Position numbers and translations under genes: made by a program
Assembly (NCBI RefSeq): GCF_000166775.1
Contig: NC_014720.1
Coordinates: 1,668,501 to 1,732,500, forward strand
DNA: 64,000 nt
DNA from: Caldicellulosiruptor kronotskyensis 2002
Lineage (GTDB): Bacteria > Bacillota > Thermoanaerobacteria > Caldicellulosiruptorales > Caldicellulosiruptoraceae
Direction of reading: 5' to 3'
In this document: positions 44,876 through 54,181 of the stretch, one piece after another
Layout of the letters: every line of letters begins with the position of its first letter
Position numbering within the stretch: position 1 is the first letter of the stretch
Notes under the pieces: generated by a model
Databases searched by the model: none
Told to the model about the DNA's origin: nothing
What the model saw: only the letters and a program-made list of their open reading frames with translations

Positions 44876-45880
44876 TTAGACCTCGCTTTCGGCTGTGATT
44901 TCTTCTTTAAGTAATGCTAATACATTATTTTCATAAAAAGCCTTTGCTTGATGTATTCCGCTGAAAATTGCCTGCCCATCTGATGAACCATGACATTTTA
45001 CTATTATTCCATCTATTCCCAAAAGAGGAGCTCCTCCTACTTCCTTGTAATCGTATTTACCTTTTAATCTTTTGAGGTACGGTTTTAACAAAAGTCCACC
45101 AATTTTGGCTCTAAAACTTGATTTTGCAATATCTTTTAGGATATCAAAAAACAAAAGTCCCATTCCCTCTGTAAGTTTTAAAACTATATTGCCAACAAAT
45201 CCATCACACACAACTATATCAGGGGGTGAAAATGGCAAACTTCTTGCCTCAACATTCCCCACAAAGTTTATGTTTTTTGCACTTTTTAAAAGTTCATACG
45301 ACTGTTTTGAAAGGTCATTGCCTTTATTTTCTTCTGTGCCTATATTCAAAAGCCCGACTGTCGGGTTTTTTTTACCAAGCACCTTACTTACATACACTGT
45401 TGCCATCTGAGCAAACTGCAAAATATTTATTGGTCTGCAATCTGTGTTAGACCCAACATCAATTAAAAGGTACTGCCCATCTTTGTAGGGAAGCTTAGTT
45501 GTCAAAGCAGGCCTATCTATCCCTTTGATTCTTCCAACAATCAAAAGCCCGCCTGCCATCAAAGCACCAGTGCTTCCTGCTGATACAAAAGCATCAATCT
45601 TACCTTCTTTCAAGTACTGCAAACCCACTACGATAGATGAGTCTTTCTTTTGCCTTATTGCTTTTACTGGTTCATCTTCAAATTCTATCTTTTCTTTACA
45701 ATCTATTATTTCTAATTTATCGAGAGGTTGTACTCTTTGAACACACTCTTCTTCAATAATGTTTTTATCGCCAAAAATTACTATTTCGTCATCTCTATTC
45801 TCCTTTAAATAGAGTGCAACGCCCTCTATAACTGCATGTGGTGCGTTGTCACCGCCCATTGCATCAATACCAATCCTCAT
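44876..45880 (-). CDS. plsX: Phosphate acyltransferase PlsX
   Basis: PlsX makes acyl-phosphate from acyl-ACP for phospholipid synthesis. Signatures are RIGIDAMGGDNAPHAVIEG at the start, SAGSTGALMAGGLLIVGRIKGI, LIDVGSNTDC, NIGTEENKGNDLSKQSY and the C-terminal GGAPLLGIDGIIVKCHGSSD. The 334-residue length is normal. It follows fapR by 22 bases. Confidence 0.97.
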   Translation of the reverse strand: MRIGIDAMGGDNAPHAVIEGVALYLKENRDDEIVIFGDKNIIEEECVQRVQPLDKLEIIDCKEKIEFEDEPVKAIRQKKDSSIVVGLQYLKEGKIDAFVSAGSTGALMAGGLLIVGRIKGIDRPALTTKLPYKDGQYLLIDVGSNTDCRPINILQFAQMATVYVSKVLGKKNPTVGLLNIGTEENKGNDLSKQSYELLKSAKNINFVGNVEARSLPFSPPDIVVCDGFVGNIVLKLTEGMGLLFFDILKDIAKSSFRAKIGGLLLKPYLKRLKGKYDYKEVGGAPLLGIDGIIVKCHGSSDGQAIFSGIHQAKAFYENNVLALLKEEITAESEV

Positions 45881-45901
45881 ATTTTACTACACTCCCATTT
45901 C

Positions 45902-46477
45902 CTAATGCGCTGAATTAGTCTCTTCACTCAAAGCGACAAGTATAAATTTGCCTCTGAAAACCTCTTCATTATTCCTCTTGATAAATACCCATACTATATA
46001 TTTATTGTTCCTTTTCTTTTTCAGCTCAGCTCTTGCAACAAGCCTATCATTTGCAAAAACTGGTGTTTTATATTTTATATTCGCCACCCCAATCAAAGCT
46101 GCTTTAGCATCAATAACTGACATAGCAACAGATTCAGCAAAAGCATAGATGTACTGACCCTTGACCATATTACTATTGCTAAAGGTCATCCAAAGCTGTG
46201 GTTCAAACATTGCAATGGCAAAATTCTCAAGCTCTATGTCAATAATCTCTCCCACTACGTCTCGCGGTGAAATAGTTTTAAGTTTAGATATGCTCTCTTT
46301 TGCCATTTCTTTTATTCTTTCTCGAACTTCTTTGATATCCAAAATCGCTCTGTCAAGCCTTATTGTCTGGACAGAACATCCAAATTCACTTGCTAACTCC
46401 TCATCAGTTATAAAAGGATTTTCTTTTATTCTTTGAAGCAAAAGTCTGTGTCTTTCTTTTCTTGATAGCTTTGCCAT
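45902..46477 (-). CDS. fapR: Transcription factor FapR, fatty acid and phospholipid regulator
   Basis: FapR represses the fatty acid genes until malonyl-CoA accumulates. The 191-residue protein has a DeoR-like N-terminal helix-turn-helix (NPFITDEELASEFGCSVQTIRLDR) and a hotdog effector domain (FAESVAMSVIDAKAALIGVANIKYKTPVFANDRLVARAEL). It is the first gene of the operon and a good FapR operator lies just upstream, indicating autoregulation. Confidence 0.96.
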   Translation of the reverse strand: MAKLSRKERHRLLLQRIKENPFITDEELASEFGCSVQTIRLDRAILDIKEVRERIKEMAKESISKLKTISPRDVVGEIIDIELENFAIAMFEPQLWMTFSNSNMVKGQYIYAFAESVAMSVIDAKAALIGVANIKYKTPVFANDRLVARAELKKKRNNKYIVWVFIKRNNEEVFRGKFILVALSEETNSAH

Positions 46478-46507
46478 AATTTTATCACCATGATTTAATA
46501 TTTGATA

Positions 46508-46524
46508 TTAATATCAGGTATTAA
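46508..46524 (-). promoter_or_regulatory. FapR operator
   Basis: The 17-bp site TTAATACCTGATATTAA (minus strand) differs at two positions from the known FapR operator TTAGTACCTGATACTAA. It lies about 8-24 bases after the expected transcription start of the fapR operon, so bound FapR would block transcription. It directly precedes the fapR gene. Confidence 0.88.
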
Positions 46525-46538
46525 ATTCTTATGCCAAT

Positions 46539-46567
46539 ATTATATATAAATATGACTTAATTTTCAA
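46539..46567 (-). promoter_or_regulatory. Promoter of the fapR-plsX-fab operon
   Basis: TTGAAA (46562-46567, minus) and TATAAT (46539-46544) are spaced 17 bases. The galU terminator lies immediately upstream. The FapR operator overlaps the early transcribed region. Confidence 0.82.
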
Positions 46568-46571
46568 TAAC

Positions 46572-46603
46572 AAAAAAGCCACTTTTTTGAAAGTGGCTAA
46601 AAA
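46572..46603 (-). terminator. Terminator after galU
   Basis: On the minus strand AGCCACTTT pairs with AAAGTGGCT, followed by TTTTTTG. It lies 8 bases after the galU stop at 46611. Confidence 0.88.
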
Positions 46604-46610
46604 ACTAATC

Positions 46611-47519
46611 TTAAATTTCTTCTAATTCGTGTAATTTCTCTTTATAATTTTTGGCATTTACAAGAGTAACAAGATAATTGTAAAAATCTTTGCCAATGTC
46701 TTTTCTTGAAAGAGCAATCTCAACTGTTGCTTGCAAAAATCCAAGTTTATTGCCCACATCATATCTTTTCCCTTCAAACTCATAAGCATACATAGCTTCT
46801 TTTTTTGAAAGTTCTCTTAAGGCATCTGTCAGCTGTACTTCTCCACCAACACCTTCTTTTGTGTGTTCCAAGATATTTAATATCTCAGGAGTGATGATAT
46901 ATCTTCCAAGCACAGCGATATTCGAAGGTGCTTCTTCCTTTTTTGGTTTTTCAACAAGGTCCTTTACCTTATAGATTCTATCTTCTATTTGTTTTCCTGC
47001 CACAATTCCATACTTGCTAACATCATCATCTGATACTTTTTGCACACCCAGGATGGTTGTCCTGTACTCTTCATACACCTCTATCAGCTGTTTCAAACAT
47101 GGCTTTTCAGAAATGATGATATCATCACCAAGCAAAACTGCAAAAGGTTCATTGTCAATAAAAAGTCTTGCACAGTATACTGCATCACCAAGTCCTCTTG
47201 GCTCTTTTTGACGTATGTAATGAACATTGTAGTCTGCTATTTTTCTTATTAGCTGAAGATTATCATAATCCTTCTTGTTTTCAAGTGCAACTTCAAGTTC
47301 AAAAGACTTGTCAAAGTGGTCTTCAATTGCTCTTTTGCCACGCCCTGTAACAATTAAAATACTCTCTATCCCCGATTCTAACGCTTCTTCAACTATGTAT
47401 TGAATTGTTGGCTTGTCCACAATGGGAAGCATCTCTTTTGGCTGTGCCTTTGTTGCCGGCAAAAACCTTGTTCCAAGTCCTGCCGCAGGAATGATTGCTT
47501 TTTTAATAATTCTTTTCAC
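46611..47519 (-). CDS. galU: UTP-glucose-1-phosphate uridylyltransferase
   Basis: GalU makes UDP-glucose, used for cell-wall and exopolysaccharide sugars. The 302-residue protein has AIIPAAGLGTRFLPATKAQPKEMLPIVDKPTIQYIVEEA, GDAVYCARLFI, FAVLLGDDIII and VEKPKKEEAPSNIAVLGRYIITPEI. GTG 47519 follows AAGAAGGTG. A TATAAT-like -10 lies upstream at about 47562-47567 but the -35 is weak. It is transcribed alone. Confidence 0.96.
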   Translation of the reverse strand: MKRIIKKAIIPAAGLGTRFLPATKAQPKEMLPIVDKPTIQYIVEEALESGIESILIVTGRGKRAIEDHFDKSFELEVALENKKDYDNLQLIRKIADYNVHYIRQKEPRGLGDAVYCARLFIDNEPFAVLLGDDIIISEKPCLKQLIEVYEEYRTTILGVQKVSDDDVSKYGIVAGKQIEDRIYKVKDLVEKPKKEEAPSNIAVLGRYIITPEILNILEHTKEGVGGEVQLTDALRELSKKEAMYAYEFEGKRYDVGNKLGFLQATVEIALSRKDIGKDFYNYLVTLVNAKNYKEKLHELEEI

Positions 47520-47586
47520 TTATTTATCACCTTCTTTTTATGATTTTATTTAATTAATTCCATTATATCACAAATTGAGAGAAAAA

Positions 47587-47624
47587 AATAAAGCACGACC
47601 TCAAAAATTGGCCGTGCTTTATTT
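47587..47624 (-). terminator. Terminator after the DUF1292 gene
   Basis: On the minus strand AATAAAGCACGGCC pairs with GGTCGTGCTTTATT (one G-T pair), then TTTTT. It lies just after the stop at 47630. Confidence 0.85.
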
Positions 47625-47629
47625 TTCAC

Positions 47630-47929
47630 TTACTCTTCATCATCGTCATACATATCAAAGTCTTCGTCATCAAATCTGGACTGGAAGATTTCAAATACGT
47701 TTTCAAGCTCTTCTTCGTCTTCTACACCCACATATACCTCTTCACCGTCTCTATCTTCTATTCTGAGAATTACAACCTCAGCCTCTTCATCTTCTTTCTC
47801 CATCTCTTCTAAAGGAAGAAGTACTATATAGTCATTGCCATTGTAATTGACTTTATCAAGCATCTCAAAAGATATCTCTCTTCCTTCCTCATCTACCAAT
47901 GTTACTACATTGTCTGCAAACATATCCAT
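47630..47929 (-). CDS. DUF1292-family acidic protein (YrzB-like)
   Basis: This 99-residue, strongly acidic protein matches DUF1292: NVVTLVDEEGREISFEMLDKVNYNGNDYIVLLPLEE, with an acidic tail. YrzB is found near the alaS-yrrK-yrzB genes in other Firmicutes, but those are not adjacent here. It is a single gene with its own terminator. Function unknown. Confidence 0.88.
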   Translation of the reverse strand: MDMFADNVVTLVDEEGREISFEMLDKVNYNGNDYIVLLPLEEMEKEDEEAEVVILRIEDRDGEEVYVGVEDEEELENVFEIFQSRFDDEDFDMYDDDEE

Positions 47930-48013
47930 AATAAATTCACCTCTTTTCTAAATATAGATTATTGTAATACAAAAATTGGCACATGTCAACACTCAAATTC
48001 ATCTACAAATATA

Positions 48014-48331
48014 TTATCCCCACCAGATTTCATCATAACCATCTTCTTGGTCATTTGGTCCTTCGTAAAAGTCCAAATAACAAATCTTGCCTGTAGATTT
48101 CTCAACCATTTTCAACCTAAACATAAAATCCGGATGCTCTATTTTATCAACTGCATCATAATCATAGGCATTATCAGTGGCAACTTCAAACCCAAAACCT
48201 TCAAGGTCGCTTATGACTTCTTTAATCTCATATTCAAAGTCGATATCAATCTCAGGGATATTTCCTTCTTTTAAAAGCTTTGCAACCTCATCGATTTCGC
48301 CTGTTTGATATCTGAAACCTCTTTTTATCAT
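48014..48331 (-). CDS. Hypothetical acidic protein
   Basis: This 105-residue protein is rich in Asp, Glu and aromatic residues (VIEIDFEYEIKEV-like first half, YLDFYEGPNDQEDGYDEIWWG at the end). No family was recognised. The ATG at 48331 follows AAAGGGG. It lies between galE-like and DUF1292 genes, with gaps on both sides. No membrane segment or signal peptide. Function unknown. Confidence 0.6.
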   Translation of the reverse strand: MIKRGFRYQTGEIDEVAKLLKEGNIPEIDIDFEYEIKEVISDLEGFGFEVATDNAYDYDAVDKIEHPDFMFRLKMVEKSTGKICYLDFYEGPNDQEDGYDEIWWG

Positions 48332-48409
48332 ATTCCAAACAACCCCTTTTTAATAGCATTTATAAGTATATTAAATCTTATGATATAATGATACCCTTTA
48401 TAAAAATTG

Positions 48410-49327
48410 TTAAACAGATTTAGATATAAAACATTCAACTGTCTTTTTCAATCCTTCCAAAAGTGAAAATTGTGGTGAAAATCCTAATACACTCTTTAAA
48501 AGATTATTTGAAAGACAGCTGTGTGCAATATCGCCGGGCCGTTTTGATTGATAAACAGGACTTTTTTTGTACCCTGTCAAGCCAGAAAGAATCTCAAATA
48601 GTTCATTTACCGATATATTTTTACCAGTGCTCAGATTAAATGTTCCCGACACAGAACTTTCCAGTGCAATACAGTTTGCTTCAGCAACATCTTCAACATA
48701 TATAAAGTCTCTTGTCTGAGTCCCATCTCCATATATAATTACATCTTTGCTACCCAGCATACGCTCACAAAAAATTGATACAACTCCGCCCTCTCCAAAC
48801 GGGTCCTGTCGTGGTCCATAGACATTTGAATATCTAAAAATGATATACTCAAAATGAAACTTGTGTGCAAACATCTTTATATACTCTTCTGAAGTAAGCT
48901 TAGACAAACCATAAAAAGATTCTGGTCTTAACGGATGATTTTCGTCAATTGGAATATACTTTGGCTCTCCATAAACTGCTGCTGATGATGCAAAAATAAA
49001 TTTTTTTACTTTGTATTTTACGCAGTAATCAAGAAGATTAACCGTGCCCAAGATATTTATACTGCAATCAAGGTAAGAATCTTCCATAGACTTTGCAACA
49101 CTCACCTGAGCTGCCTGGTGTATGCAATATTCAATCTTATTTTCTTCAAATACTTTTTCTAAATTGTCACGAATATCAAGTTGATAGAATTTAGATTTTG
49201 GATTAATATTACAAACGTTGCCGGAAAGAAGATTGTCCACAACGCATACATCATACCCTCTTTCAATGAGTTTGTCGACAATATGCGACCCTATAAAGCC
49301 AGCACCACCTGTCACAAGAATTGCCAA
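48410..49327 (-). CDS. NAD-dependent nucleotide-sugar epimerase (GalE-like)
   Basis: This short-chain dehydrogenase epimerase of about 305 residues probably interconverts UDP-sugars. It has the NAD loop ILVTGGAGFIGSHIVDKLIE, FASSAAVYGEPKYIP with the active serine region, YGLSKLTSEEYIKMFA with the Tyr-Lys pair, FRYSNVYGPRQDP and YGDGTQTRDFIYVEDVAEA. These point to UDP-glucose 4-epimerase or a related UDP-GlcNAc epimerase; which one cannot be told. The start is probably TTG 49327; GTG 49339 lies too close to AAGGAG. Confidence 0.87.
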   Translation of the reverse strand: MAILVTGGAGFIGSHIVDKLIERGYDVCVVDNLLSGNVCNINPKSKFYQLDIRDNLEKVFEENKIEYCIHQAAQVSVAKSMEDSYLDCSINILGTVNLLDYCVKYKVKKFIFASSAAVYGEPKYIPIDENHPLRPESFYGLSKLTSEEYIKMFAHKFHFEYIIFRYSNVYGPRQDPFGEGGVVSIFCERMLGSKDVIIYGDGTQTRDFIYVEDVAEANCIALESSVSGTFNLSTGKNISVNELFEILSGLTGYKKSPVYQSKRPGDIAHSCLSNNLLKSVLGFSPQFSLLEGLKKTVECFISKSV

Positions 49328-49453
49328 CAGACTTTGCACTCCTTTTTATTTTGTATATAGAAAAAGTATATATCTAATTTATTTCGATTGCAAACTTTGA
49401 TATAATTAGAGGGGGAAATAAAATTAAACATCAGGGGGTTTTTAAAATACGAA

Positions 49454-50044
49454 ATGAAAACCAAAAAGATATTTCTATATAGTCTGCACATTTTGAAAAA
49501 CCACTTTCTAACAACTGTCATATTTATAGCCTTTATGTACCTATATTTTTCGATTTTCAGGGGAGTAACTTCACAGCTAATAAGTGGCATATTTATCTGT
49601 CTACTTTATTTGTATGGAAATTTTTCGAGTGGCAGGTTTCATGCAAAAAAAAGAGATGCACTGTCTCTTTTAGAAGGTGCTGTAGCTATAGCTATAGCTT
49701 CACTTCCCACAATTGTTTTAGCTATACTGGCAACAAATTATGTATCTCTGAATGATAAGGGTTTTTTAAATACTCATTGGGCAAATGTAGCATATAGACT
49801 TTGGAACTCCCCTTTTATTGGAGTATATTCATACGCAGATGAGATTGCAAAATCTAAGCATTCAGTCAATGTTATAATAACAACTTACTGGATAACCACA
49901 TTATTCTTGCCTGTTTCATCCTGGATAGGCTATTTAATTGGTGTACTGGAAAAGAAAGAATTAATAAAGCTTCCTGAATATACTTTTTTACCTAAAAAGA
50001 AGAGCCAGAATAAAAAGCAGGGCAAAACCGGTAAATCCTATTAA
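49454..50044 (+). CDS. Hypothetical membrane protein
   Basis: This 196-residue protein has about four hydrophobic segments: near residues 18-38, 40-57, 75-95 and 140-165. The C-terminus is lysine-rich (PKKKSQNKKQGK). No family was recognised. It reads on the opposite strand from its neighbours and its last 57 bases overlap the end of bofA, in convergent orientation. A TATAAT-like box with a weak -35 precedes it. The ribosome site (AGGGGG, 15 bases before the ATG) is poorly placed, so the start is uncertain. Confidence 0.65.
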   Translation: MKTKKIFLYSLHILKNHFLTTVIFIAFMYLYFSIFRGVTSQLISGIFICLLYLYGNFSSGRFHAKKRDALSLLEGAVAIAIASLPTIVLAILATNYVSLNDKGFLNTHWANVAYRLWNSPFIGVYSYADEIAKSKHSVNVIITTYWITTLFLPVSSWIGYLIGVLEKKELIKLPEYTFLPKKKSQNKKQGKTGKSY

Positions 50045-50170
50045 AATTCCAATTGCAAGGTTTATTATGTTAAATCCAATATGAAGACCATACGGCTGGC
50101 ACATGAGATTAAAAAGGATGATAAAAGATGCAGTAAGAATAAATCTTACAATTAAATCAAAAAGTTTCAT
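49988..50170 (-). CDS. bofA: Pro-sigma-K processing inhibitor BofA-like
   Basis: BofA inhibits the SpoIVFB protease in Bacillus sporulation. The 60-residue protein is almost all membrane: LIVRFILTASFIILFNLMCQPYGLHIGFNIINLAIGILIGFTGFALLFIL. The N-x-x-x-QPYG-x-x-IGFN-type segment between two hydrophobic stretches fits BofA. AGAGGG precedes the ATG. It lies after recR and a YaaL-like gene, the usual order in Firmicutes, and overlaps the plus-strand membrane gene at its 3' end. Confidence 0.82.
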   Translation of the reverse strand: MKLFDLIVRFILTASFIILFNLMCQPYGLHIGFNIINLAIGILIGFTGFALLFILALLFR

Positions 50171-50244
50171 ATATTGATTCCCTCTGATTTAACTTTTCTA
50201 AATATAAATTTATGTCAAATCAAAAATAAAAAGAACCCTCTTTT

Positions 50245-50493
50245 TCAGTGAGGGTTCTGCTTTAAGATTTTATACAGGTAGTTTAACCACTTTTCAGCAA
50301 GAATTTGTTGATAGATGGCAATCTCTATAAGGTCTTGATCAGAAGCGAAATTAAAAATGGTGTTTGCCGAGGCAAGTAAACCTTTTACATAATTAAGTAA
50401 TGATTCATAGTCATTTCTTTTTTGATCATCCATTTCTTTGCTAAGTTTATCTACAAATTGGTCTGTGACAACATTTAAAATATCTACTTTCAT
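50245..50493 (-). CDS. YaaL-like (DUF2508) protein
   Basis: This 82-residue helical protein lies between recR and bofA, where DUF2508/YaaL is found in other Firmicutes. Sequence features such as EIAIYQQILAEKWLNYLYKILK fit that short family. There is no good ribosome site before the ATG, so the start is uncertain. Function unknown. Confidence 0.65.
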   Translation of the reverse strand: MKVDILNVVTDQFVDKLSKEMDDQKRNDYESLLNYVKGLLASANTIFNFASDQDLIEIAIYQQILAEKWLNYLYKILKQNPH

Positions 50494-50567
50494 CTTAAAT
50501 TAGCATTTAACCTCATTTATAAAGCTTCTTTTATATATTATGCACCAATATTTTATTTAATATACTA

Positions 50568-51173
50568 CTAAATCTCTCTTCTTCCTTCTATTGCTTTAAG
50601 AATTGTAACCTCATCAGCATACTCAATGTCTCCACCAACTGGAATTCCTCTGGCAATTCTTGTAACCCTGATACCCATTGGTTTTATAAGCCTCGCTAAG
50701 TAGGAGGCAGTTGCCTCACCGTCAACGTCAGGATTTGTGGCAATTATAACCTCCTTGATTTGTGGGTCAGAAAGTCTTTTCATCAAAACATCAATGGTAA
50801 GCTGTTCAGGGTATTTACCTTTGAGCGGGGATATCGCCCCGTGCAATACATGATATAGTCCTTTATATTCCTTTACTCTTTCAAGTGCTGCAACATCCTG
50901 TGGTTCTTCCACAACACAGATAATACTTTTGTCTCTTTTCTCGTCTTTACAGATAGGACATACCTCGTCTTCTGTAAAGTTACAGCACACTCTGCACAGT
51001 TTTGTGCTGGTTTTAGCACTCAAGATAGCATCAGCAAGTGCTTTGACATCTTCGGTTTTCATGTTAATGATATGAAATGCAAGCCTCTGGGCAGTTTTTT
51101 GCCCAATTCCCGGAAGCTTTTCAAGCTGCTGAATTAGTTTCGATATAGCATTTTCTTTTTGCTGCATCTTCAT
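50568..51173 (-). CDS. recR: Recombination protein RecR
   Basis: RecR works with RecO and RecF to load RecA at gaps. The 201-residue protein has a helix-hairpin-helix start ([24 protein letters not shown]), a zinc site [16 protein letters not shown], and a Toprim domain ([39 protein letters not shown]). It follows ybaB by 12 bases, the usual pair; dnaX is not adjacent. Confidence 0.96.
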   Translation of the reverse strand: MKMQQKENAISKLIQQLEKLPGIGQKTAQRLAFHIINMKTEDVKALADAILSAKTSTKLCRVCCNFTEDEVCPICKDEKRDKSIICVVEEPQDVAALERVKEYKGLYHVLHGAISPLKGKYPEQLTIDVLMKRLSDPQIKEVIIATNPDVDGEATASYLARLIKPMGIRVTRIARGIPVGGDIEYADEVTILKAIEGRREI

Positions 51174-51185
51174 CTCAACCTCGTT

Positions 51186-51527
51186 TTAAAAAAGACCTGG
51201 GATACCAAACCCTGTAACTTTTTGCATCTCTTCTTCAACCATCTTGTCAACTTTTCTTATAGCTTCATTTACACATGCAACTATCAAATCCTGCAAAGTT
51301 TCTACATCTTCCGGGTCAACAACCTCGGGTAATATTTGAATGCTTTTTATTTCTTTTTTACCATTAATAACAACCTTGACAGCACCACCGCCACTACTTA
51401 CCTCAATCTCCCTTTGATTTAATTCCTCTTGCAACTTTTCTATTTCCTCTTGCATCTTTTTTGCCTGTTTTTGGAGCTGATTTATATTAAAGCCACCACC
51501 AAGCCCAGGAAACTTATTTTTTGCCAT
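51186..51527 (-). CDS. YbaB/EbfC family nucleoid-associated protein
   Basis: This 113-residue DNA-binding protein has the family pattern [56 protein letters not shown], then [33 protein letters not shown] precedes the ATG. It is followed by recR. In many genomes dnaX precedes it; here the upstream gene is sbcC. Confidence 0.94.
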   Translation of the reverse strand: MAKNKFPGLGGGFNINQLQKQAKKMQEEIEKLQEELNQREIEVSSGGGAVKVVINGKKEIKSIQILPEVVDPEDVETLQDLIVACVNEAIRKVDKMVEEEMQKVTGFGIPGLF

Positions 51528-51580
51528 TAAAGTTTTACCTCCTTATCCAACATTAATTTCTTTTCAAAAATACTTTAATA

Positions 51581-54154
51581 TTATACAACAAAAATTTTAG
51601 ACCCTTCCACATCTTTTTTAACAATAATCCGTTGGTCAAATGCATCCATTAAGTCCTCAATGTGGGTTATAACAAGTATAGTGTCAAATTGGTCTTTAAT
51701 TCTATTCAAACATTCAACAATGTGGTCTTTTCCCTCTTCATCTTGAGAACCAAAACCTTCGTCTAAAATTAGCATTCTGATTGAAGCACCTGCTCTTTTG
51801 AGAAGTACCTTTGAAAGAGCAATTCTGATAGCAAAATTTATCCTGAAAAGCTCTCCTCCAGAAAAAAGCTCATAGTTTCTTGTACCGTTTGCATCAGAAA
51901 TTTCTATCTGGAGAGTTTCTATTGTTTTTCCAGATGCTGTTTCTTTTTGGGTTTTAAAATCTATTGAAAATGCTCCGTTTGTTAGTATTTTTAAAAGTCC
52001 ATTTGCTTCATCTCTTATCTGTGGCAGCGTATTCGCAATAATCTCATTTTTTATTCCATCTGGTCCTGTGATATCTATTATTATGTCGTATATTTCAATC
52101 TTTTTTTTCATCTCCTCTATTTCACTCTCAAGCCTCAATAACTTCTTTTTTGCCTCTTCAATCTGATTTAGTTTCTGCTCAAGGATTCCCAATTCCTTTA
52201 AAACAGAATTAAGACTTTCTTGAAGATTTCTTATTTTACTTTCACAGCTTAGAATATCTGACTTTACTTTTTCAAGCATTGCAGTATGTGCAATAGTAGA
52301 TATATTTGCTATCTCCTGCTTTAAATCCTCAACCTTTTTCAAAATCTCTTTTTCCTGTTCTTGATACTCAAGTATCTCCTTTTTTAAATTCTCAGCTTTG
52401 ACCTTGTTTATAGTAAGCTCATTAAATAGGCTTTGATATATTTCAAGTTCTTTTTCTCTTTGCAAAAGCTGGATGTAGTAATTCTCATCAAAGTTTAAAA
52501 TGGAAATTTCTCTTTTTAGGTTTGTCATCTCTTCTTTTAACCTTTCTATCTCATCTTCACAAAGCTTTATAGTTTGGGTCACCTGAATTACTGAATTTTG
52601 TAGATTAACAATGTTTTGTGTTTTCTGCCCCACCTTAGCCTTCAAGTTTTCAAACATCCCGTGAAGCTTTTTTTCTCTTGCCCGAAGAACCTCTTCAAGT
52701 TTTATCTTCTCTTCAAGCTCAGAAAACTCTTTTTTCAAAATTTCAAGTTTTTTTATCAAACTTTCTCTTCTTTGTTTAAATTCCCTACCCTGGGCTGCAA
52801 TTTCACTCTTTATATGCTCTTTTTCTTCCTGGCCATTAATTTGACGCAAGCATACTGGGCACCTTCCCTGATTTGCTTCTATGAGCCTGTAACTTGAAGC
52901 AAGCTCTTTTAATTTGTTCTCCACCACTTCTAACAACTTTTCATGTTTTACAATCTCATCTCTTTTTTTCTCTTGTTCATGTTTATACTGTTTTACTTTT
53001 TCCAGCTCATTTTCGACCTTTGAAATTTCAATCTCTACTTTTTTTATCTCTTCTTCATACTTTGAAATCTCAGAAGTTTCATTATTAAGTTGTAAATTAC
53101 TTTCTTCAATACTCTTTTCAAATATTCTTTTCTGATCCAGTTTGTTTTTTATGTCCCTCTCACACAGAACTATTTTATTTTTGAGCTCAAGATACGTTTC
53201 ATAATCTTTTCTCTTGAGTTCAACCTTTTCTTTTACCATCTCATACTCTTTAACCATTGCAGTTATTTTATCTTCTTCATTTAACTTTTCTTCAATTTTT
53301 AAAAGCTCTTTTCTGGCAGTTTCAATCCTATACCTTATCTCCTCAGCTTTTCTCTGATGTTCTATCATTTCACTCTTTTTCTGACTCAATAAACTAAGTT
53401 TTTGTTCTATTTCAGACTTTTTTGAAATAAGGGCATTTAGTTCATTTCTCAAACCATTTAATTCAGCTTCAATTGCTGTTCTCTTCTTTTCCAAATCAGC
53501 CACCAAAGATTTTATAGACTCTTCCTCTGACAAAATCTTATTTTCTTCCTCTATTTCTCTGTTCTTTATATCCAGCAAAACTTTTATTTCTCTTCGTTTT
53601 TCTTTCGCAAGTTCGTTTATCCTGTCATATATGCTCAGGTTCAATATCTTTGCAAGCACTTCACGTCTGTCCTCTGGCGAAGACAGCAAAAAATCTTCTG
53701 TTCTCTTTTGAGAAAGATATGTTGAATGCAAAAAGACATTAAAATCTATTCCTAAAATATTCTGAAGCTTTTCTTGAGTTTGGGTGTTAGTTGCTTCATT
53801 TATAGGTATGAGGCTGTCTGCTTTTCTAACAAAAAGTGAAAGGTACTTTTTACCTCTTCTATCAAGTCTTCTCACAACTTTATATATGGTCTTATTCAAT
53901 TCAAATTCAAATTCAACCTGCATATAATCACTATGTGAGTTTATATACTCTGTTTCTGCAACTTTTCCACGTTTTCCTGTTTGAAGTCTTTCAAACTCAC
54001 CAAAAAGTGCCCAGGCAATTGCTTCAGCAATAGAAGATTTTCCATTTCCATTCTTCCCTATGATACAAGCAACTTTTATATTACTAAAATCAATCTCGTT
54101 CTGACTATCCTTGTATGATTTGAAATTTTCAATCCTTAAAAAAAGAGGTTTCAA
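51581..54154 (-). CDS. sbcC: Nuclease SbcCD subunit C (Rad50-like ATPase)
   Basis: SbcC is the SMC-like ATPase partner of SbcD in processing DNA ends and hairpins. The 857-residue protein has Walker A IGKNGNGKSSIAEAIAWALFG at the start, long coiled coils, a zinc hook GRCPVCLRQ near residue 430, the signature ELFSGGELFRINFAIRIAL and Walker B MLILDEGFGSQDEEG. TTG 54154 follows GAGGTGG. It lies after sbcD with a gap of 27 bases, within the sbcCD-herA-nurA operon. Confidence 0.95.
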   Translation of the reverse strand: MKPLFLRIENFKSYKDSQNEIDFSNIKVACIIGKNGNGKSSIAEAIAWALFGEFERLQTGKRGKVAETEYINSHSDYMQVEFEFELNKTIYKVVRRLDRRGKKYLSLFVRKADSLIPINEATNTQTQEKLQNILGIDFNVFLHSTYLSQKRTEDFLLSSPEDRREVLAKILNLSIYDRINELAKEKRREIKVLLDIKNREIEEENKILSEEESIKSLVADLEKKRTAIEAELNGLRNELNALISKKSEIEQKLSLLSQKKSEMIEHQRKAEEIRYRIETARKELLKIEEKLNEEDKITAMVKEYEMVKEKVELKRKDYETYLELKNKIVLCERDIKNKLDQKRIFEKSIEESNLQLNNETSEISKYEEEIKKVEIEISKVENELEKVKQYKHEQEKKRDEIVKHEKLLEVVENKLKELASSYRLIEANQGRCPVCLRQINGQEEKEHIKSEIAAQGREFKQRRESLIKKLEILKKEFSELEEKIKLEEVLRAREKKLHGMFENLKAKVGQKTQNIVNLQNSVIQVTQTIKLCEDEIERLKEEMTNLKREISILNFDENYYIQLLQREKELEIYQSLFNELTINKVKAENLKKEILEYQEQEKEILKKVEDLKQEIANISTIAHTAMLEKVKSDILSCESKIRNLQESLNSVLKELGILEQKLNQIEEAKKKLLRLESEIEEMKKKIEIYDIIIDITGPDGIKNEIIANTLPQIRDEANGLLKILTNGAFSIDFKTQKETASGKTIETLQIEISDANGTRNYELFSGGELFRINFAIRIALSKVLLKRAGASIRMLILDEGFGSQDEEGKDHIVECLNRIKDQFDTILVITHIEDLMDAFDQRIIVKKDVEGSKIFVV

Positions 54155-54181
54155 ATTACATCCCCACCTCTTACTTTTCCC

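Noticed and set aside
49312-49590. 92-residue minus-strand frame between galE-like and membrane protein genes
   Set aside because: It overlaps both neighbouring starts and the promoter region, without a ribosome site; likely chance.
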